Origin: an uncultured Collinsella sp.
GTDB lineage: Bacteria > Actinomycetota > Coriobacteriia > Coriobacteriales > Coriobacteriaceae
Assembly: GCA_900545875.1 (NCBI GenBank)
Contig: URAQ01000006.1
Span: 1-18,547, forward strand
Reading direction: 5' to 3'
DNA: 18,547 nucleotides
This document shows positions 15,039 through 18,547 of this stretch, one piece after another; position 1 is the first letter of the stretch, and each line of letters starts with the position of its first letter. The translations under genes and the position numbers were made by a program. Below the pieces are notes generated by a model. It was not told the origin of the DNA, ran no database searches, and was given only the letters and a program-made list of their open reading frames with translations.

Positions 15039-15992
15039 ATGATTCTTTCGCTTGCCCCTATGGAGGGGATTACCGGGCATGTGTTCCGTCGCGTGCATGC
15101 GGAGTGCTTCGGCGCACTCGATTGCTATTACACGCCGTTTTTGCCGCCGCCGCGGGCGGGCAACCGCTTTGGCGGCAAGGCGTTTAAGGAGATCGATCCT
15201 GCCAATAACCAGGGGCTTAACGTAGTGCCTCAGCTGATGTCCAAGAACGCGGACGAGTTTGTGTGGGCGGCACAGGTGCTCGCCGACATGGGCTATCACG
15301 AGGTCAATCTCAACTTGGGTTGCCCCTCGGGGACGGTTGTCGCCAAGGGCAAGGGCTCGGGTTTCTTGCGTAATCTCGACGAGCTCGAGGTGTTCCTGCG
15401 CGATGTGTGCGACCGCTCGCCGCTGCCCGTCTCGGTCAAGACACGCCTGGGCCTGGAGGACGATGCCGAGTACGAGTGCATCCTCGAGCTGTATTGCAGT
15501 CTGCCGCTCGCGGACCTCATCGTGCATCCGCGTGTGCAGAAGGATCGCTACCAGGGCAAACCGCGCTGGGAGCCGTATGGCGAGACGCTCGCGAGCGCAC
15601 CCTTCCCGGTGGCCTACAACGGCGACATCTTTGGCACGGGGGACATGGATGCGCTCATGGAGGCGCATCCGCAGACCCGTCACGTGATGCTCGGGCGCGG
15701 GTTGCTCGCCAATCCGGCCCTCGCGCGCATGCTCGCCGGCGGCCCGGCTGCGAGCGCGGACGAACTCAGGAATTTCCACGACAAGCTATATGCCGCTTAT
15801 CTCGACGAGATCGGTGGCAATGCGGTCTTCCGCATGAAGGAGTGGTGGTTCTACGCCAAGTGCGCTTTCGCCGACCCCACTACCGTTCACAAGCTCGTAC
15901 GTAAGACCAAAAAGGTCGACGAATACCGCGCCGCCGTCGAGCACGTCTTTCGCGAGCAGCCGCTTGCGCCCATAGCCCGCTTCCACGGCTAA
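15039..15992 (+). CDS. dus: tRNA-dihydrouridine synthase
   Basis: This 317-residue TIM-barrel flavoprotein reduces uridine to dihydrouridine in the D-loop region of tRNAs using FMN and NAD(P)H. It starts MILSLAPMEGITGHVFRRV, the family's N-terminal FMN-binding strand (APMEGIT). It carries catalytic Cys95 in NLNLGCPSG, the FMN contacts Lys134 (VSVKTRLG) and His163 (IVHPR), then NGDIF and MLGRGLLANP for the FMN phosphate. The helical C-terminal domain is present, and the length is normal. GAGA-rich bases just upstream (GAGAGAAGAG) provide a modest ribosome site. It is monocistronic, preceded by two hairpins and followed by a convergent gene pair. Which Dus subfamily it belongs to cannot be decided by eye. 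Confidence 0.95.
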   Translation: MILSLAPMEGITGHVFRRVHAECFGALDCYYTPFLPPPRAGNRFGGKAFKEIDPANNQGLNVVPQLMSKNADEFVWAAQVLADMGYHEVNLNLGCPSGTVVAKGKGSGFLRNLDELEVFLRDVCDRSPLPVSVKTRLGLEDDAEYECILELYCSLPLADLIVHPRVQKDRYQGKPRWEPYGETLASAPFPVAYNGDIFGTGDMDALMEAHPQTRHVMLGRGLLANPALARMLAGGPAASADELRNFHDKLYAAYLDEIGGNAVFRMKEWWFYAKCAFADPTTVHKLVRKTKKVDEYRAAVEHVFREQPLAPIARFHG

Positions 15993-16039
15993 CTAGTCAT
16001 CAGGGACGTTCTTTAACGACTAGTCATTTAAGAACGTCC
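15991..16039. terminator. Hairpin between convergent dus and glutaredoxin genes
   Basis: GGACGTTCTT (16004-16013) and AAGAACGTCC (16030-16039) form a perfect 10-bp stem with a 16-base loop. The sequence ACTAGTCAT occurs just before the stem (15992-16000) and again in the loop (16019-16027). It lies between two converging genes and could terminate both, but neither side has a proper T-tract. The direct repeat suggests a small mobile or REP-like unit instead. Confidence 0.5.
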
Positions 16040-16054
16040 AATGGCTGTGTTGCA

Positions 16055-16300
16055 CTAGAGCAGGTTCTTCTGTACCCATGCGATGATGTCGCTCGATTCG
16101 TAGAGTGGTTTGCCGTCGATGAACAGGCAGGGAACCTGGCGTTTTCCGCCGATGGAGATGAGTGTCTGTTCGGCATCGGAATCGGTCGAGATATTGCGCT
16201 CGGGAATGGTCACGCCGTTATCGGCCAAAAAGTGCTTGACCTTTATGCAATACGGGCAGCCGGTCATAACGTACAGCTCGAGCTCATGATCAGTAGCCAT
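16055..16300 (-). CDS. Glutaredoxin-like protein
   Basis: This 81-residue single-domain glutaredoxin has the active site GCPYC (Cys15/Cys18), the cis-proline motif QVPCLFIDG and the C-terminal glutathione-site-like ESSDIIAW. Such proteins reduce disulfides or carry electrons to reductases in the cytoplasm. The start at 16300 (MATDHELELYVM) has GGAG 4 bases upstream; the frame is open to 16339 but those residues are not family-like. It follows the XRE/TipAS-like regulator by 51 bases on the same strand and is probably co-transcribed. Many anaerobic actinomycetes lack glutathione, so its reductant may be thioredoxin reductase or another thiol; this is inference. Confidence 0.93.
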   Translation of the reverse strand: MATDHELELYVMTGCPYCIKVKHFLADNGVTIPERNISTDSDAEQTLISIGGKRQVPCLFIDGKPLYESSDIIAWVQKNLL

Positions 16301-16351
16301 AGGTCTCCAATCGGTTGAGGTTTTGATTGAAATACCCAAAGCCGCCGCGGT

Positions 16352-17179
16352 CTATGCGCGCGTCAACGACGACTCGATGGCCTGTACCAGAAACGCCGTG
16401 GCTCCGGTGCCGCAGGGCTTGTCGTAGTAGTCGATAAAGCGCTGATCGGCAAGATAGCCGTGGGCGAGGCCCAGGTGTGCTTCGTCCTGGGGTTCGCGTC
16501 CCCAGTTGAGACCAATCCAACGACGATGCATCGCGACAAGCTTGCGAGCCTCGCTTCCATCCGCATCGCCGTCGCCCATGGCAATCGAAAGCTGGCCCAG
16601 AACAGCGCGTTCAAGTTCCTTCATGTCGTTCCATGTCTGAGGATCCATGTCCAGTAACGTTTCGTTTGCTGCATCGATAGCCTCATCGCCATAGCGCGCC
16701 CGCGCTTCGGCGCCGTAGCGCTCCTCGTTTTCCTGTACGGTGCGCCAGCGCTCCAGTTGCGGCAGGACGGCGCCCATGAGCGAGACAGCTTCGTCGAGCG
16801 ACATGCCGGTGTTTTGCGCCAGCCGCGGGGCACAATCCTCGATCATTGCCTCCATGGTGGTGTCGTAGGTGTACTTGCCGTGGTCGTAGCACCACTTGCA
16901 GTAATGGTCGGTCGTGGCGCCCGTGGCATCGGTGCCGCAGTCGTTGGGCGTGAGTATCATGCCGCAGCTCTGGCAATAGTGCTCGGGCATTTCGAGCAGA
17001 TGAGACAGGGGCTCGCCGGTTACGGCGGCGATGAGCTTCATCATGTCGATGCCCGGGGTGACCTCGCCGCGTTCCCAACGGCTGATGGCCTGGCGTGTGA
17101 CGAAGAGCTTGGCGGCGAGCTGCTCTTGGGTAAGGCGATGGGCGCGACGGATGGCAATGAGCTTTTCTGCAAAGGCCAT
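16352..17179 (-). CDS. XRE-family regulator with zinc ribbon and TipAS-like domain
   Basis: The 275-residue protein has three parts. Residues 1-60 are an XRE helix-turn-helix (TQEQLAAKLFVTRQAISRWE). Residues ~68-100 are a zinc ribbon with four paired cysteines (HYCQSCGM and HYCKWCYD). Residues ~150-270 look like the TipAS domain of MerR-type TipA (ERYGAEARARYG, WNDMKELERAVLG, HRRWIGLNW, GLAHGYLADQRFIDYYDKPC and GATAFLVQAIESSL). TipAS binds thiopeptide and similar antibiotics, so a ligand-sensing repressor or activator is likely. The extra Cys in the YYDKPCGTG segment is of note, because TipA captures thiopeptides through a Cys. AAGGAG lies 5 bases before the start. It leads the glutaredoxin gene and is divergent from trmO. 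Confidence 0.88.
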   Translation of the reverse strand: MAFAEKLIAIRRAHRLTQEQLAAKLFVTRQAISRWERGEVTPGIDMMKLIAAVTGEPLSHLLEMPEHYCQSCGMILTPNDCGTDATGATTDHYCKWCYDHGKYTYDTTMEAMIEDCAPRLAQNTGMSLDEAVSLMGAVLPQLERWRTVQENEERYGAEARARYGDEAIDAANETLLDMDPQTWNDMKELERAVLGQLSIAMGDGDADGSEARKLVAMHRRWIGLNWGREPQDEAHLGLAHGYLADQRFIDYYDKPCGTGATAFLVQAIESSLTRA

Positions 17180-17305
17180 AGCGGCTCCTTTCTGCTGGTT
17201 GATGGTTTAAGCATACGCGGCGGCTGGCTCCCCTCCAAGCAACCGTTGGTTGCACGACGGGGACCACGACAAAGAATTGCGCGCAACGCCCCACACCTCC
17301 ATGCC

Positions 17306-17320
17306 GTACAATGACCGGCA
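17306..17320 (+). promoter_or_regulatory. -10 box and predicted leaderless start of trmO
   Basis: TACAAT (17306-17311) fits the TANNNT -10 consensus and ends 8 bases before the A of ATG 17320, which puts the expected transcription start on or next to the start codon. There is no Shine-Dalgarno before ATG 17320 or ATG 17311. Leaderless mRNAs are common in Actinobacteria. No clear -35 is visible. Confidence 0.5.
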
Positions 17321-18057
17321 TGGAACCTATCGCACACATACATACCGACCTGCCGCAGAAGTTCGGCATTCCGCGCAACAGCTTTTTGGCGCCTCATCTG
17401 CAGGGACGCATCGTTTTTGAGCCGGAATTTGCCTCCAACGCAGCGGTTGAGGGTCTGGACTCCTTCTCTCACCTGTGGCTGCTGTGGCGCTTCGAAAACG
17501 GCACGCCCGGCGGCACGGCTAAGGACATAGCTGCCGATGCCAAGTCGCAGGACAGGTCCGGCACCAACGCGAAATGGTCGAAAACCGTGCGTCCGCCGCG
17601 TCTGGGCGGAGCCGAACGTGTGGGAGTGTTTGCCACACGCAGTCCGTTTCGCCCGAATCCCATCGGGCTTACCTGCGTCAAGCTCGACCGCGTGGAGCTT
17701 ACCGACGACGGCCCCATCATCCATGTGCTGGGGGCCGATCTGCGCGACGGCACGCCCATCTACGACATTAAGCCCTACATTCCGTTTGCGGACTGCCACC
17801 CGGATGCAACGGGCGGCTGGATTGAGGACGCCCCGTGGCAAGAGCTCGACGTCGAGTTCTCGCAAACACTACAAGACAAAGTCCCAAGCGCAAAGCTCCC
17901 CGGTCTGGTCGAGGTTCTTCGCCAAGATCCGCGCCGCGCGGGCAGCAAGTACGAGCCAAACCGCGTCTATCACCTGGCCTTTGCCGGGTTCGACATATCT
18001 TTTACGGTCGATAAAACCCAGCTAACCGTAGTCGCCGTCAACGACGCGCAAGACTAA
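17320..18057 (+). CDS. trmO: tRNA (N6-threonylcarbamoyladenosine(37)-N6)-methyltransferase TrmO
   Basis: The 245-residue protein is a TrmO (TsaA/YaeB-like) SAM-dependent enzyme that methylates t6A37 to m6t6A37 in threonine tRNAs. It has the N-terminal beta-barrel segment (MEPIAHIHTDLPQKFGIPRN, then HLQGRIVFEPEF), GLDSFSHLWLLWRF, the SAM-site region VRPPRLGG followed by GVFATRSPFRPNPIGLT, and DLRDGTPIYDIKPYIP. It also has a C-terminal extension of the size usual in bacteria. I prefer the ATG at 17320 to that at 17311: the -10 box overlaps the latter and neither has a ribosome site. It is monocistronic and divergent from the XRE/TipAS-like gene. Confidence 0.92.
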   Translation: MEPIAHIHTDLPQKFGIPRNSFLAPHLQGRIVFEPEFASNAAVEGLDSFSHLWLLWRFENGTPGGTAKDIAADAKSQDRSGTNAKWSKTVRPPRLGGAERVGVFATRSPFRPNPIGLTCVKLDRVELTDDGPIIHVLGADLRDGTPIYDIKPYIPFADCHPDATGGWIEDAPWQELDVEFSQTLQDKVPSAKLPGLVEVLRQDPRRAGSKYEPNRVYHLAFAGFDISFTVDKTQLTVVAVNDAQD

Positions 18058-18168
18058 CCAGCCGTTCGTCCGCACCCGTCAAATTAAGCGCCAAACCCCA
18101 TGCCAAAATCGCCCGTGCTGGTGGACAATAACGCCTACCAAAACAATCACTTTGCACGGGAGTTCAGC

Positions 18169-18547
18169 ATGAAATACGACTTTAGCTCGCTTATCGACCG
18201 CCACGGCATGGACTCCATCGCCGTTGACTCCTGGGGCGAGATCCCCGGTATGGCTCCGAACGCACCCGACGAGGGCTTCGACCGCATTCCCATGTGGGTG
18301 GCCGACATGAATTTTGCCACGGTGCCCACGGTCCAGGAGCACATCATTCAGCGTGCCCAGCACCCCATGTTCGGCTATTTCAATCCGCGCCCCGAGTATT
18401 TCGACCGCATCATCGAATGGCAGAGCCGCCGCAACGGCGTTGAGGGCTTGGCGCCGGAGCATATCGGCTACGAAAACGGCGTGCTGGGCGGTGTCGTGTC
18501 GACGCTGCGCGCGTATGTCCAGCCGGGCGATGCGGTGCTGGTTCACA
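18169..18547 (+). CDS. MalY/PatB-type PLP-dependent C-S lyase (partial, 5' end)
   Basis: The first 126 codons are present and the gene runs off the window. GGGAG lies 6 bases before the ATG at 18169. The N-terminus MKYDFSSLIDRHGMDSIAVD, then IPMWVADMNFATVP, GYFNPRPEYFDRIIEWQSRR and YENGVLGGVVSTLRAYVQPG, matches the fold-type I aminotransferase subgroup of MalY and PatB. These act as cystathionine beta-lyases (cysteine desulfhydrase activity) in methionine and sulfur metabolism. The catalytic Lys lies outside the window, so activity cannot be checked. The 111-base gap after trmO holds no gene; no reliable promoter or terminator is seen. Confidence 0.9.
   Translation, partial: MKYDFSSLIDRHGMDSIAVDSWGEIPGMAPNAPDEGFDRIPMWVADMNFATVPTVQEHIIQRAQHPMFGYFNPRPEYFDRIIEWQSRRNGVEGLAPEHIGYENGVLGGVVSTLRAYVQPGDAVLVH

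Noticed and set aside
14934..15779. 281-residue minus-strand frame opposite dus
   Set aside because: Shadow of a clear dihydrouridine synthase; no ribosome site or domain seen.
18079..18546. 155-residue minus-strand frame at the right edge
   Set aside because: Opposite a clear MalY/PatB-type N-terminus with its own ribosome site.

Overview
The window looks like chromosome of a GC-rich anaerobic actinomycete of the class Coriobacteriia. Collinsella is my best guess from general resemblance of the proteins, the LAxTG-type anchored surface protein, the TTG starts and the style of the intergenic repeats. This is an inference without a database search. I see no tRNA, rRNA, CRISPR array, phage or insertion-sequence transposase.

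Left part, minus strand (77-7494): reading in transcription order, an OmpR-type response regulator and its histidine kinase (ATGA overlap), a LuxR-type regulator with a helical N-terminal half, and a very large exported surface protein. The surface protein is split into two reading frames. Its N-terminal half carries a Tat-like signal peptide and its C-terminal half a LAGTG wall-sorting signal. One missing base in a CCC/GGG run at 3539-3541 would account for the split.

Centre, plus strand (7585-9734): an operon for extracytoplasmic thiol redox chemistry, divergent from the two-component genes. It holds a 48-residue membrane peptide ending in a CxxC motif (TTG start, too short for ordinary gene finding), a NapH-like polytopic iron-sulfur protein whose TTG start overlaps the small gene, and a TlpA-like thioredoxin lipoprotein, closed by a strong intrinsic terminator. 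Together they could pass electrons from the cytoplasm to an outward-facing thioredoxin without a CcdA/DsbD protein. A 1084-residue ABC ATPase-permease fusion of the MacB/FtsX type follows (9882-13136).

Accessory stretch (13135-15016): a three-helix membrane protein of unknown function is bracketed by two copies, in opposite orientation, of a roughly 180-bp inverted-repeat element. Several smaller hairpins surround it, including two related hairpins built on TGTGACAAAGG. No transposase is nearby, so the large elements look like non-autonomous (MITE- or REPIN-like) repeats.

Right part (15039-18547): a tRNA-dihydrouridine synthase (+), then a convergent pair of minus-strand genes, an XRE / zinc-ribbon / TipAS-like regulator followed by a small glutaredoxin. 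Divergent from these is a TrmO-type tRNA t6A methyltransferase (+) that appears to be transcribed leaderless. The window ends inside a MalY/PatB-type PLP lyase (+). Two tRNA-modification genes and two separate thiol-redox loci give the window its themes.
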